Shown: piece by piece, positions 1-8,910 of the stretch
Layout: each line of letters begins with the position of its first letter
Numbering within the stretch: position 1 is the first letter of the stretch
Assembly: GCF_004521915.1 (NCBI RefSeq)
Contig: NZ_SDKD01000007.1
Span: 195,515-237,919, forward strand
Direction of reading: 5' to 3'
Length of the DNA: 42,405 nucleotides
Source of the DNA: Brevibacillus migulae
GTDB lineage: Bacteria; Bacillota; Bacilli; Brevibacillales; Brevibacillaceae
Position numbers and translations under genes: made by a program
The notes under the pieces: generated by a model
What the model saw: only the letters and a program-made list of their open reading frames with translations
Database searches by the model: none
Told to the model about the DNA's origin: nothing

Positions 1-18
1 AATAAATTCTTATCGACC

Positions 19-45
19 AAAAAAAGCCGCCCACGGAAGGACGGC
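19..45 (-). terminator. Rho-independent terminator after the CotF-like gene
   Basis: On the minus strand a 7-bp stem (26-32 pairing with 39-45, one G-T wobble) with a 6-nt loop is followed by a run of seven T. It lies just after the stop codon of the CotF-like gene and should end the topB-cotF transcript. Confidence 0.85.
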
Positions 46-51
46 AATCTT

Positions 52-609
52 TTACACAAGAACAGGTTGATTTTGATAGGCCCCAATCATCGTATTCATC
101 GTATGATCGGCCAGCTGTGGAGCTTGGTAGTAGCCTCTCGCGTTCATATATTGCCAGGTCTCATAAGCCATTTGCTGGCAATTGTTCGCGCCATTGACAT
201 GATATTGGCGAATATCGGGGTCCACACATTCCGCCGCCCAGAGCATGCCGATTGCGGAACCCGCTTTATGCCAGTTCAGCATGATCGTCGAAATCGTCAT
301 ATCGGACAACCGGGAAGGATGTGGATTCGGCGTTGTCATTTGCGGATTGTTCAAGCCGATGGATGGCGGCTGCATCATCCGCAGCTGATTGGCTTGAGCG
401 CTGACGTTGACGCCTTTTCCCTGCAGCAGATTCAATCCTTGCTGATAAGCGTTAATGATCATCCGTTGATGTCTGGCGATGATGTCCTTCAATTGCGGAT
501 CTTGCGCCATTTCAGCAAACAGGCCATGCATTTCAATCTCGGCATGTTTCGAGCGAAGGGCTTCCTGGGTCTCCAGCACTTCATGTGCGGCAAAACGTTG
601 TTGCATCAT
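52..609 (-). CDS. CotF-family spore coat protein
   Basis: The product is about 185 aa and resembles CotF-type spore coat proteins: a helical, Met/Gln-rich protein. Recognisable segments are LETQEALRSKHAEIEMH near the N-terminus, a DIIARHQ helix in the middle and a C-terminal part rich in Asn, Gln and Tyr. It probably sits in the coat of the mature spore. The frame stays open to 654, but a GGGAGGT ribosome site lies just before two consecutive ATG codons (609 and 606), so the start is placed there; the second ATG has the better spacing. It follows topB by about 70 bp and ends in a strong terminator. The family call rests on recalled similarity; a specific role is not inferable. Confidence 0.72.
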   Translation of the reverse strand: MMQQRFAAHEVLETQEALRSKHAEIEMHGLFAEMAQDPQLKDIIARHQRMIINAYQQGLNLLQGKGVNVSAQANQLRMMQPPSIGLNNPQMTTPNPHPSRLSDMTISTIMLNWHKAGSAIGMLWAAECVDPDIRQYHVNGANNCQQMAYETWQYMNARGYYQAPQLADHTMNTMIGAYQNQPVLV

Positions 610-678
610 GTACCTCCCGATGGAATAGATGGTGGTTGATCCTACAACCAGCATTAGTGTCGGAAGTGTACGTGCTTT

Positions 679-2937
679 TTATTCTTCGATCGCCAGCTCG
701 CCTGTCTCCACGCTTTTGACGATAAGACGTCCTTCCGCAAGCGTATCGTCCGGGCGTACCAGCTTCATTTTCCCGGTCTTGCCTTTTTCAATCAGCGCCT
801 TGACTTGGGCGTCTGTCAACATGCGGCCGTAATTTTCTTTCCAGATGACAAATTTACAGCCTTGTGTGTAATTGGAGCAGCCATAGCCTTTACGGCCCAT
901 GAAGATCACGCCGCCGCAGCCAGGTCGCGGGCAATGCGCCACTATGCTTGGAGAAGCTCCGTCCTTTGCGGTGGCCCCTTTCTTCGTGGCAGAAGTAGCC
1001 TTCGTCGCTGCCCGGGCTTTTCCGGCACTTTCACCGACAGCTCGTCCTCTTCGCTTTGCTCCCCCCGGCTGCTTGGTCGCTTCGCCCTCAAACAACGTTT
1101 TCGCCGCTCGGGCTTGGACCCGCACTTTGTCAACGATCATCGCGGCGAATTTTTTGACGTTCTCCATAAACTGCGCATCAGATGCGGCTCCTCTGGAGAT
1201 TTCGTTCAGCCGGCGTTCCCAGTGCCCGGTCATCTCTGGTGAAGCCAGCAAATCAATACCCGCCCCACGGATCAATTCAATCACCGTACGCCCTTTTTGC
1301 GTAATCAGCAGCTTTTTGCCTTGCATCGTTACATAACCCACTTTTTTGAGTCGCTCGATCGTGGCAGCGCGGGTAGCCGGAGTCCCAAGTCCTGCGTCCT
1401 TCATGGCCTCGCGGAGTTCCTCGTCTTCGATTTGTTTGCCAGCGCTCTCCATCGCTTTCAGCAGTGTCCCTTCCGTATAGTGCTTCGGAGGCTGGGTTTC
1501 TTTTTCCTTAACCGCTGCCTTTGCACAAAGAACCTCTGCACCCGGCACGAGAGAAAAAGGCTCGTTTACTTCGACTTCTTCCTCGTCCTCTTCTTCCTTT
1601 TCTTTACCTTTTGGCGTTTTGGCCTTTTCTTTTTTCTGATCGGCGTAAATCACTTTCCAGCCCAGGCCCAGCAGCTCCTTGACCGTCGTCTTGAAGGATT
1701 CTTTTTCGACCTCGGTCAGTACCGTATGAACCTTGTATTCTGCCGCTGGATAAAATTGGGACAAAAAGCGTCTTACGATCATGTCGTACAGCTTTTGTTC
1801 ATCCGCGGAAAGACCGTTAGCCCTGCGCGGTGTCGGGAGTATGGCATGGTGGTCCTCGACTCTGGCCGGATTGCAAATGAATTTATTTCCTTTATGCACC
1901 AGCTGCCTGTTCGCTCCCCGCACCCATGCATCGTAGGCCGTACCTTGCAGGGCTGCTAACGTTTTGTGCATTTCCGGTATGTTTTGTTCGGTCACATAGT
2001 TGGAGTTTGTCCGCGGGTAGGAAATCACCTTGTGCTTTTCGTATAACGCTTGGGCAAGATCCAATGTTTTCTTTGCTGAAAAGCCGTATCGGCTGTTTGC
2101 TTCCCGCTGCAGCAGCGTCAGATCGTACAGCTTGAACGGGTATTCTTTTGTTTCCTTCACTTCATAGGACGCAATCTGTCCCTGCTTGCCTGATACCTTC
2201 GCTGCGAGCGCATCTGCTTTGGCGCGATCGGTCATGCGATCCCCTTGCCATAGTCCCCGATAGGTCGTCTGGCCTTGTGTGAAATGCCCTTCCAATTCAA
2301 AAAATTGCTGCGAGGAAAAGGCTTCAATCTGCTTTTGGCGATCATAAATAAGGGCGAGTACGGGTGTCTGTACTCTGCCAACCGAAATCAATTCATTATG
2401 CTTGGTCGTAAACGCGCGCGAACCATTCATCCCGATCAGCCAATCCGCTTCGCTGCGTGCTTTCGCCGCTTTTGTCAAATTTTCGTATTCGGCTCCGTCT
2501 TTCAGCTCGGCGAAGCCTTTTCGGATGGTTTCCGGGGTCAAATCCGAGATCCAGAGCCGTTTGACAGGGTGGGACAGTTTGAGATGCCTTTGGATCAGCG
2601 AGAATATATGCTGCCCTTCTCGCCCGGCATCGCAGGAATTGACCAGCATGTTGCACCGCTTGGCCAACTCTGCGATCACCTTGAGCTGATCGATCGTTTT
2701 TCGGTTCGGGACCAGCTTGAACGAATCGGGAATAATCGGCAGATCGTTGATGTTCCATCTTTTGTACTTGGGATCATAGGCGTCTGGTTCCGCCAATTCA
2801 ACCAGATGGCCAATTGCCCAGGTGATGATATATTGTTCTCCTTCGAGATAGGTCCGATGATTTTTCGCTTTGGGATCTATTGCGGCTGCGATATTTCGTC
2901 CCATGTCTGGTTTTTCCGCAATAATGAGTGTTTTCAA
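679..2937 (-). CDS. topB: DNA topoisomerase III (type IA)
   Basis: This 752-aa type IA topoisomerase relaxes or decatenates DNA through a transient 5'-phosphotyrosine. The N-terminal TOPRIM domain shows LIIAEKP (Glu8) and CDAGREG (about 102-108). SVGRVQTP lies near 185-192. The catalytic Tyr is about residue 307 in VISYPRTNS. The C-terminus carries a four-Cys zinc ribbon (CPRPGC...CSNYTQGC), preceded by an Ala/Lys/Thr-rich linker; a second charged Lys/Glu insert lies near residue 490. The start is a TTG at 2937 with AAGGAG upstream. A longer reading to 3039 adds 34 residues unlike the family. It is divergent from terC. Confidence 0.92.
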   Translation of the reverse strand: MKTLIIAEKPDMGRNIAAAIDPKAKNHRTYLEGEQYIITWAIGHLVELAEPDAYDPKYKRWNINDLPIIPDSFKLVPNRKTIDQLKVIAELAKRCNMLVNSCDAGREGQHIFSLIQRHLKLSHPVKRLWISDLTPETIRKGFAELKDGAEYENLTKAAKARSEADWLIGMNGSRAFTTKHNELISVGRVQTPVLALIYDRQKQIEAFSSQQFFELEGHFTQGQTTYRGLWQGDRMTDRAKADALAAKVSGKQGQIASYEVKETKEYPFKLYDLTLLQREANSRYGFSAKKTLDLAQALYEKHKVISYPRTNSNYVTEQNIPEMHKTLAALQGTAYDAWVRGANRQLVHKGNKFICNPARVEDHHAILPTPRRANGLSADEQKLYDMIVRRFLSQFYPAAEYKVHTVLTEVEKESFKTTVKELLGLGWKVIYADQKKEKAKTPKGKEKEEEDEEEVEVNEPFSLVPGAEVLCAKAAVKEKETQPPKHYTEGTLLKAMESAGKQIEDEELREAMKDAGLGTPATRAATIERLKKVGYVTMQGKKLLITQKGRTVIELIRGAGIDLLASPEMTGHWERRLNEISRGAASDAQFMENVKKFAAMIVDKVRVQARAAKTLFEGEATKQPGGAKRRGRAVGESAGKARAATKATSATKKGATAKDGASPSIVAHCPRPGCGGVIFMGRKGYGCSNYTQGCKFVIWKENYGRMLTDAQVKALIEKGKTGKMKLVRPDDTLAEGRLIVKSVETGELAIEE

Positions 2938-3086
2938 AAGAGTATCGCTCCTTACATCAAACGTTCCTAAGCAAGTGTAGCGAATAAATGTTTCCTTGGG
3001 AACCCTGTATGCAGATATTGCTAGTCCCCTGTGAAGCATGGGATCCGCCCGATTTTGGGTTATCCTAACTCAGAGGTGATTCCTTC

Positions 3087-3767
3087 GTGAGCATATTCAA
3101 CCCGGATTTTTGGATGTCTCTGCTAAGCATTGTGGTCATTGATCTGGTATTAGCTGGCGACAACGCGATCGTAATCGGAATGACAGCACGCAATCTGCCG
3201 GAGCACCTGCGAAAACGGACCATTCTCTGGGGAACGATCGCCGCGATCATCGTGCGTGCCTTGCTCACGCTGGCGGTGGTCTGGCTGCTGCACATCCCGC
3301 TATTGCGTGCGATCGGGAGTCTGATCCTGATCTGGATTGCCTATAATCTGCTGGTCAGCCACAAGGAGGATCAAGACGTGGCCTCGGCCACCAGCCTGCT
3401 GGGTGCTATTCAAACCATAGTCATCGCCGATGTCGTGATGGGTCTCGACAATGTGCTTGCCATCGCGGGAGCTTCCCACGGTTCTTTTCTGTTGGTTGTG
3501 GTCGGGTTGATGATCAGTGTCCCCATCATGGTCTGGGGAAGCACCATCATTCTTCATTTCATGGAAAGATTCCCGCTGATCGTCTACGTCGGATCGGCTG
3601 TGCTTGCTTGGACAGCTGCGCGCATGTTTACAGAAGAGCCTCTCTTCGCTAATGTTTTCGAGCCTTATCCTGTCTTGCGGTGGAGCTTTATCATTGCGGT
3701 CGTGGCAGCGGTTGTCTCTTTGGGTGTATGGAAAAACAAGCACGATACCAAGCAATTTGCGGAATAA
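3087..3767 (+). CDS. TerC family integral membrane protein (YjbE-like)
   Basis: This 226-aa hydrophobic protein has about seven membrane segments. The TerC signature is IDLVLAGDNAIVIG near residues 15-28, with a second acidic membrane motif, DVVMGLDNVLAIAG, near 115-130; these Asp residues are the probable metal-binding positions. In Bacillus, TerC homologues have been linked to manganese export and metalation of secreted enzymes, so a metal-transport role is inferred here. The start is GTG with AGAGGTGA at good spacing. It stands alone and converges on the Nudix gene. The leader is short (under 150 bp to topB) and shows no recognisable yybP-ykoY manganese riboswitch. Confidence 0.85.
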   Translation: MSIFNPDFWMSLLSIVVIDLVLAGDNAIVIGMTARNLPEHLRKRTILWGTIAAIIVRALLTLAVVWLLHIPLLRAIGSLILIWIAYNLLVSHKEDQDVASATSLLGAIQTIVIADVVMGLDNVLAIAGASHGSFLLVVVGLMISVPIMVWGSTIILHFMERFPLIVYVGSAVLAWTAARMFTEEPLFANVFEPYPVLRWSFIIAVVAAVVSLGVWKNKHDTKQFAE

Positions 3768-3799
3768 CCTACCCATTCCCCGCTCGGCTGCCTTATTGC

Positions 3800-4264
3800 T
3801 TAGTCCGCCATCAGCCCAAGCTGGCGCATCGTTCTCTCAAAAACAGCATCTTTCATATATGGACTGAAGCGGGGGTCGTTCTGTACGTCCGGAAGCTCGT
3901 CGAACAGGATGGCCCCATGCGTGTCCGTCTCGGCGGGCAGCGGCAGCAGCTCCTCCACTTCCCCTGCATAAATGGATTTGACGATGGACACTCCGTCCAT
4001 CTGCAGCACATATTGCCCAATCAGCGCAATGGATTTCAAGGATGCTCCGGTCTCTTCATGCAGCTCCCGTACGGCAGCGGCCAGCGCCGTCTCCCCTCGC
4101 TCGATTTTTCCACCCGGCAATTCAATCCCCCGGATTTTATGGTGAGTAAACACGATTTTTCCTTGCCACAACGGTACAATCAGCACGTGACCAGCAGGAC
4201 GGAATTCCTCAGGGTCAAATGTGAGTTCAATGGGGTTCCCACTGAGATCTGTGTATTGTTCCAT
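3800..4264 (-). CDS. ytkD: Nudix hydrolase, YtkD-like (nucleoside triphosphatase)
   Basis: The 154-aa protein has a complete Nudix box at residues 52-74 (G-x5-E-x7-RELxEETGA), which binds the Mg2+ used to cleave nucleoside diphosphate linkages. Length and overall pattern (FDPEEF near the N-terminus, IELPGGK before the box, ILFDELP and a C-terminal MKDAVFE) match my memory of Bacillus YtkD, which hydrolyses oxidised purine nucleoside triphosphates. The ATG start has GGGAGG 6 nt upstream. It is divergent from the dehydrogenase at 4389 and convergent with terC. Exact substrate is not visible from sequence. Confidence 0.82.
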   Translation of the reverse strand: MEQYTDLSGNPIELTFDPEEFRPAGHVLIVPLWQGKIVFTHHKIRGIELPGGKIERGETALAAAVRELHEETGASLKSIALIGQYVLQMDGVSIVKSIYAGEVEELLPLPAETDTHGAILFDELPDVQNDPRFSPYMKDAVFERTMRQLGLMAD

Positions 4265-4388
4265 TTTTCTTCCTCCCTATTTCACATGCCTAAAACTAGC
4301 ATTATTTTAATACATTGTCTAAAATGAAGCTATGTCTATTCACACGGACGGATATGATCAACATCCTGTTCCAGATGGAGGTATTGCG

Positions 4389-5162
4389 TTGAAAGGAAAA
4401 ACTGCGCTCATAACCGGAAGCGCGACTGGACTGGGCCGACGAACAGCCGTGGAATTGGCCAAACAAGGAGTCAATCTGCTGATTAATTATGTGCACAGTG
4501 AAGAGCAAGCGAAAACACTGATCCAACAACTGCAGGATGAATACGGGATCAAAGCAGCCGCGCTGCAGGGTGACGTAAGCAAGGAAAAAGACGTAGAACG
4601 CCTTGTCCAACAAGCCCTTGCGCAGACGGATGGAATTGATATCCTCATCAATAGTGCAGGCCCATACATAGCGGAAAGGAAGAAATTAACCGAATATACG
4701 CCTGCGGAGTGGAACTACCTGCTGCACGGCAACCTGAGCAGCGTCTTCTATTTGTCACGGCTGATTTTGCCGCAGATGCGCCAGAAGCGCTGGGGCCGAA
4801 TCATCACGTTTGGCTTTGACCGTGCCGAACATACTGCCGGTTGGATGTATCGATCCGCTTTTGCCGCCGCAAAGACAGGCCTTGTCTCTCTGACAAAAAC
4901 GCTGGCGATGGAAGAAGCGTCTAACGGGATTACGGTCAATATGATTAGCCCTGGTGACATCATCGGGAAATACAAAGAGGCCGACATCCAAGATGCAAGA
5001 GAGTTGGAGGACCCTCATACACCCGTCGGCAGGCCAGGCAGCGGAGAAGATATTGCCCGTACCGTCGCTTTTCTATGTGCAGAAGCTTCCGACTTTATCA
5101 CTGGAGCGATTATTCCGGTTACTGGCGGCAAGGATGTACTAAATAAATATCGATATACCTAA
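4389..5162 (+). CDS. SDR family protein with atypical active site
   Basis: This is a 257-aa Rossmann-fold short-chain dehydrogenase/reductase. It has the nucleotide-binding TGSATGLGR (9-17), LINSAG (86-91) replacing NNAG, and a C-terminal FITGAIIPVTGG. The usual catalytic tetrad is broken: the position of Tyr in YxxxK is Phe158 (FAAAK, Lys162 kept), and the usual Ser-Ser of the preceding strand is replaced in ITFGFDRAEH. Asn115 is kept. Only Tyr154, four residues upstream, could substitute. The start chosen is TTG at 4389, because ATGGAGGT lies 7 nt before it; an in-frame ATG at 4332 has no ribosome site. It is the first gene of a four-gene plus-strand run. Substrate unknown. Confidence 0.8.
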   Translation: MKGKTALITGSATGLGRRTAVELAKQGVNLLINYVHSEEQAKTLIQQLQDEYGIKAAALQGDVSKEKDVERLVQQALAQTDGIDILINSAGPYIAERKKLTEYTPAEWNYLLHGNLSSVFYLSRLILPQMRQKRWGRIITFGFDRAEHTAGWMYRSAFAAAKTGLVSLTKTLAMEEASNGITVNMISPGDIIGKYKEADIQDARELEDPHTPVGRPGSGEDIARTVAFLCAEASDFITGAIIPVTGGKDVLNKYRYT

Positions 5163-5183
5163 ACATGGTTGGGAGGATGTGAA

Positions 5184-5969
5184 ATGAAACTCTCTGTTCA
5201 AGAGCACCTCATCCCCGGAGATTCCCTATCGGAAAAATGCGCTTGGTTGGAAAGGCATGGTTTTTCTGGTATGGAGCTATGGGCCTTTGACATCGAGGAA
5301 CGCATCCAGGAAGTCAAACATGCCTTTTCTCATTCTCCGATCCGCATCACTTCATTGGTCGGTGGATACGATGGACATCTCGTTCACCCCTCCCCACCCG
5401 AACGTCAAAAGGCTATATCCGGCGTACGGCGCTTACTGCGCATCGCCGGTGAGCTTGACGCGGACGGAGTGATTATCGTTCCATCCTTCGGCATTTCACG
5501 CAGTCCTGGCGTTTTAACTCCCCATTTGCCGGCCACTCCCGATGAAATCGAAGACTTCGGGATTACCCTCTCAGATCTCGCACAAGAAGCACAGCAAGCC
5601 GGCACCACGATTTTTGTAGAAGTCATCAACCGCTATGAATCTCCCGCATTTAATCAAATTGCAGAGGCTGCCCAAGCAGTACAGCGTACGGGTTCCTCCC
5701 ACGTGAAGCTGCTGATCGACACATTCCACATGAATATCGAAGAAACTTCCATCACCACGATTATGGAACAACATGCTCCCCTGATCGCTTACGTTCATCT
5801 GGCCGACTCCAATCGCCGGGCACCTGGTCAAGGCCATTTCCCTTTCCACACCTTTTTACACACACTAAAAAAATCCGCATACAGAGGTTATATGACGCTT
5901 GAATGCTTTATGGACAGCCCAGACGAATTGATTGCGGCGAAAGCCTATATTGACTCATTGATTGAGTAA
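5184..5969 (+). CDS. Sugar phosphate isomerase/epimerase-like TIM barrel protein
   Basis: The 261-aa protein is of the xylose-isomerase-like TIM barrel (AP-endonuclease 2 type) family. Putative divalent metal ligands lie at the ends of barrel strands: Glu in FVEVINRY, Asp/His in LLIDTFHMNIEE, His in YVHLADSN and Glu in MTLECF. The GQGHFPF segment is typical of IolI, hydroxypyruvate isomerase and ketose 3-epimerase relatives. The start is ATG 5184, with GGGAGG 7 nt upstream. It lies 21 bp after the first dehydrogenase and 18 bp before the next, so it is almost certainly co-transcribed with them. The neighbours suggest catabolism or interconversion of a sugar, sugar acid or cyclitol; the substrate is not known. 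Confidence 0.8.
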   Translation: MKLSVQEHLIPGDSLSEKCAWLERHGFSGMELWAFDIEERIQEVKHAFSHSPIRITSLVGGYDGHLVHPSPPERQKAISGVRRLLRIAGELDADGVIIVPSFGISRSPGVLTPHLPATPDEIEDFGITLSDLAQEAQQAGTTIFVEVINRYESPAFNQIAEAAQAVQRTGSSHVKLLIDTFHMNIEETSITTIMEQHAPLIAYVHLADSNRRAPGQGHFPFHTFLHTLKKSAYRGYMTLECFMDSPDELIAAKAYIDSLIE

Positions 5970-5987
5970 AGGGATGCGGTGATAAAA

Positions 5988-6683
5988 ATGAAAGGTAAAC
6001 TCGTATTGATCACTGGCGGAACCAGGGGGATCGGTAAAATAACGGCCGAATGGCTTGCCCGTGAAGGAGCAGCGGTATGCGTGACCTCCCGCCATGCTTC
6101 TCCTGATCTGCCTGCAGCCCCCCTGCAAACCGGAACGATCTCGACAGCCAAGCTGGATGTGACCGATGAGGACAGTATTTTTCGATTATTTGCTTGGTTG
6201 GAAGAGCAGCATGGGCAGCTTGATGTGCTCGTCAATAACGCCGGCATTGGCATCTTCAAGCCGCTGGCCGACACCACCCGGGAAGAATGGGAAGCGGTGA
6301 TCGCAACCAATTTGACCGGATTGTTTCTATGCTCACGGGAAGCCTATCGCTTGATGAAAAGAAAGGGCGGCGGACGAATCATCAACCTCTCAAGCATTAC
6401 GGGGTACATGCCCATCCCCCATAACGGTGCCTATGGCTCCTCGAAGCATGCGGTACGCGGGCTCTCGCAGATTTGCAATGAAGAATGGAAAGAGGACCGC
6501 GTATTTGTCACCACGGTAAGTGCAGGGGCGGTCGCCACGGAAATTACAGACGACCGCATGTTTGATCCTGCCGATATGCTAAAGCCAGAAGAAATTGCTG
6601 AAGCGATTCTCCATATTGCTTCAAAACCACTCACCATGCGTGTCGATGAGATTCGGATTCTTCCCCCAAAGGGAGTATTGTAG
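5988..6683 (+). CDS. SDR family oxidoreductase
   Basis: This is a canonical classical SDR of about 231 aa: GGTRGIGK near the N-terminus for NAD(P) binding, VNNAGIG, a catalytic Ser in NLSSITG, and catalytic YGSSK. It ends shortly after the substrate-binding region, so it is slightly shorter than average for the family. Two starts are possible: GTG 5979 and ATG 5988. The ATG is preferred because GGTGAT, matching the 3' part of the ideal Shine-Dalgarno sequence, sits 4 nt before it. It is the third gene of the plus-strand run. Reaction direction and substrate cannot be assigned. Confidence 0.82.
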   Translation: MKGKLVLITGGTRGIGKITAEWLAREGAAVCVTSRHASPDLPAAPLQTGTISTAKLDVTDEDSIFRLFAWLEEQHGQLDVLVNNAGIGIFKPLADTTREEWEAVIATNLTGLFLCSREAYRLMKRKGGGRIINLSSITGYMPIPHNGAYGSSKHAVRGLSQICNEEWKEDRVFVTTVSAGAVATEITDDRMFDPADMLKPEEIAEAILHIASKPLTMRVDEIRILPPKGVL

Positions 6684-6692
6684 GAGGAACCT

Positions 6693-7460
6693 ATGAGTGA
6701 TGGAGCTAATATGTCTCTGATAACAGGAGCCGGTCAGGGAATTGGAAAAGAAACAGCCAAACGCCTGGCTCGGCAAGGCATCTCGGTAGGACTGCTGGAT
6801 ATCAATCTGGAAAATGCCAAGCTGGTCGAGGAAGAAATCAGGAACGATGGCGGCAGTGCGATCGCGGTAGCATGCGATGTCGGAAGCCGCAAAAGTGTGG
6901 AAAATGCGCTCGCATTGGTGGAAAGCCATTTCGGTGCCACTCCTTTACTGCTCGTCAACAATGCGGGTGTCGGCGGCCCTTTTCATCGTGTAGACGAGGT
7001 CAGCGATGAGGAATGGGAGTGGATCATGAACACCAATTTGCGCAGCGTCTTCTTGTTCACCCGTTATCTGCTCCCGAAAATGAAACAAGCAGGCTATGGG
7101 CGAATCGTCAATATCGCTTCCGTACAAGGCCAATTTGGAGCCTCACGCAGTTCTACCTATGTCGCAAGCAAGCATGGCATGATTGGCTATACGAAAGCAA
7201 TCGCTGCAGAATGGGGACACGAAGGGATCACCTGCAACGCGATCTGCCCGGGCTATGTCGATACGGCAATGGGCATAAAATCACCAGAAATAACCGACTA
7301 TTTTCGAAAAGTGCTGGAAAAAACCCCAGTCAAACGGATCGGCTTACCCACCGAAATTGCAGCCATGGCAGCCTTTTTGGTCGGTCCTGAAAGCGGTTAT
7401 ATCAACGGTGCCACCATCACGATGGATGGCGGAATTACGGCCCACGTCGGCATTACCTGA
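6693..7460 (+). CDS. SDR family oxidoreductase (FabG/GolD-like)
   Basis: This 255-aa classical SDR has every expected motif: TGAGQGIGK for the dinucleotide, VNNAGVGG, the Ser of NIASVQG, catalytic YVASK, and the C-terminal GATITMDGG that closes the family. An acidic residue after the second strand (GLLDIN) favours NAD over NADP. The ATG start follows AGGAGG. It is the last gene of the four-gene run, 9 bp after the previous stop, and is followed by a hairpin shared with the converging MFS gene. It is probably a polyol or sugar (acid) dehydrogenase by context; this is inference. Confidence 0.83.
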   Translation: MSDGANMSLITGAGQGIGKETAKRLARQGISVGLLDINLENAKLVEEEIRNDGGSAIAVACDVGSRKSVENALALVESHFGATPLLLVNNAGVGGPFHRVDEVSDEEWEWIMNTNLRSVFLFTRYLLPKMKQAGYGRIVNIASVQGQFGASRSSTYVASKHGMIGYTKAIAAEWGHEGITCNAICPGYVDTAMGIKSPEITDYFRKVLEKTPVKRIGLPTEIAAMAAFLVGPESGYINGATITMDGGITAHVGIT

Positions 7461-7467
7461 GAAGAAA

Positions 7468-7497
7468 AGGGGTGCACGCCTGGTAACATGCACACCT
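7468..7497. terminator. Probable bidirectional terminator between convergent genes
   Basis: A 9-bp arm (AGGGGTGCA) pairs with TGCACACCT at 7489-7497 with one mismatch. On the minus strand it is followed by TTTTCTTCT, and on plus by a CTTTTTCCTTTT tract a few bases later. It overlaps the stop codon of the MFS gene. Placement between convergent genes supports a shared terminator, though neither T-tract is ideal. Confidence 0.5.
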
Positions 7498-8893
7498 ACG
7501 ACTGACCTTTTTCCTTTTGTTTCTTCAACAAATGGTCGATCAAGTCATCGACATCGAAGCCGATTGACTTTTCCGCTTCGGCTCGCTTTCTTTCTTCAGG
7601 GCTCTCCTCCTTCAGCTGAAGAATGTGGGCTACCTGATCAAATGCTTCGAAATCTTGTTGCTTCACCTGTTTTTCTCCCTCTTTGGCATGCTTTTCAGGC
7701 TGCGAGCTTCCGGCCGTTTGCGGTTTCAGCCAGATGAAGGCCACGATCGCAAACAAGGCAGAAAGACCTGCGATCGAATAAAACATCACGGTCTTGGAAA
7801 AACCGAGCAGCCAGGTAAAGACAGGCGGCCCAACCGCGACCCCAATGAAACGAACTCCGCTGTACAGCGAAGTGATCATGCCCCGCTCATCCTTTTTCAC
7901 CGCGCCGATGATCATGCTGTTGAGGCAAGGCAAGATCATCCCTGTTCCCAAGCTGCCGATCACCAAGACCGCGATGAGCGTATAGGCGCTGTCCATAAAG
8001 CTCGCAATGACATAGGACGCTGCCAGCAAAACCATCCCCACGATCACGAAAAGGCGCATCAGGTTCAGCTTTTTCTTGATGATCAAACCTGTGATATAAG
8101 CGGTAATGCTCATCACCAGCAAGGGGATGGCTAGGAATCCGCCTTTGAGGACACCATCGATTCCGTACTTATCCTCCAACAGATCCGAGAGGTAAAATAG
8201 CACGCCAAACAATGTAAACAGACAAATGCTGCCGATAAAAAAGGCAGGAACCAGCCACTTTCCGTGCTGCTTAAACACTTGACTGATCGAGTGGACGTAC
8301 TGCTTGACAGGTTTTGGCTCTTTTTGCTGTTTCTTTTCCTTGACCAGAAACAAAAACAGCAAAAGCACCACCCCGCATATGGCAGGAAATGCGAGAAACA
8401 CCATGTACCAGCCGATGAGCGCCAAAAGAGAGCCAAAGATGGGACTGAGCACCTTGCCAAGTCCGTTTGATGTTTCCAGCAGGCCGAGGGCCCGGCTTTC
8501 TTCCGCTCCGTTAAACAAATCTCCGACCAGCGCCATTGCGATCGGAGCAGTCCCCGCAGCTCCGATCCCCTGCATGATTCTGCCAGCCATGATCAATGAA
8601 TAGGAATCCCACCAAAGTGCAGAAAGTCCGGCCAGCAGACCGCCCAATCCATATAGGGACAGTCCAACGATCACCACGATTTTCCGGGTGAATCGATCAG
8701 ATAAATAGCCGGCAAACGGGATGACGATCCCTGCGGCAATGGAAAAAGCAGTGATGAGAAAACTGGTCTCAAATGAAGTAAGATCAAGACTTGCCTTCAT
8801 GGTAGGCAAAACGGGAATTAACATGGAGTTTCCCAACACCATCACCAACGGTACCCCACCAAGACCGATTAGATTCTTCGTGTTTGCTGCCAT
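7496..8893 (-). CDS. MFS transporter (DHA1-like) with charged C-terminal tail
   Basis: The 465-aa protein has about 12 membrane segments. The major facilitator loop motif appears as GYLSDRFTRKIV (about 62-73), and GRIMQGIGAAGTAP (about 104-117) matches motif B/C of drug:proton antiporter types. After the last membrane helix comes a hydrophilic tail of about 75 residues, rich in Lys and Glu, which is longer than usual. The ATG start has only a distant GGAG. It begins 17 bp after the stop of the enolase-superfamily gene and is probably co-transcribed with it, so it could import or export that enzyme's substrate; a drug-efflux role is equally possible from sequence alone. Confidence 0.83.
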   Translation of the reverse strand: MAANTKNLIGLGGVPLVMVLGNSMLIPVLPTMKASLDLTSFETSFLITAFSIAAGIVIPFAGYLSDRFTRKIVVIVGLSLYGLGGLLAGLSALWWDSYSLIMAGRIMQGIGAAGTAPIAMALVGDLFNGAEESRALGLLETSNGLGKVLSPIFGSLLALIGWYMVFLAFPAICGVVLLLFLFLVKEKKQQKEPKPVKQYVHSISQVFKQHGKWLVPAFFIGSICLFTLFGVLFYLSDLLEDKYGIDGVLKGGFLAIPLLVMSITAYITGLIIKKKLNLMRLFVIVGMVLLAASYVIASFMDSAYTLIAVLVIGSLGTGMILPCLNSMIIGAVKKDERGMITSLYSGVRFIGVAVGPPVFTWLLGFSKTVMFYSIAGLSALFAIVAFIWLKPQTAGSSQPEKHAKEGEKQVKQQDFEAFDQVAHILQLKEESPEERKRAEAEKSIGFDVDDLIDHLLKKQKEKGQS

Positions 8894-8910
8894 GGTTCAT
8901 TCATCGACTC

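Noticed and set aside
2938..3086. yybP-ykoY manganese riboswitch before terC
   Set aside because: TerC genes often carry one, but the short leader lacks the conserved elements I would expect.
4300..4345. Divergent promoters between the Nudix gene and the first SDR
   Set aside because: The gap is AT-rich, and TTGTCT- and TAGACA-like boxes exist, but no partner -10 with proper spacing was convincing.
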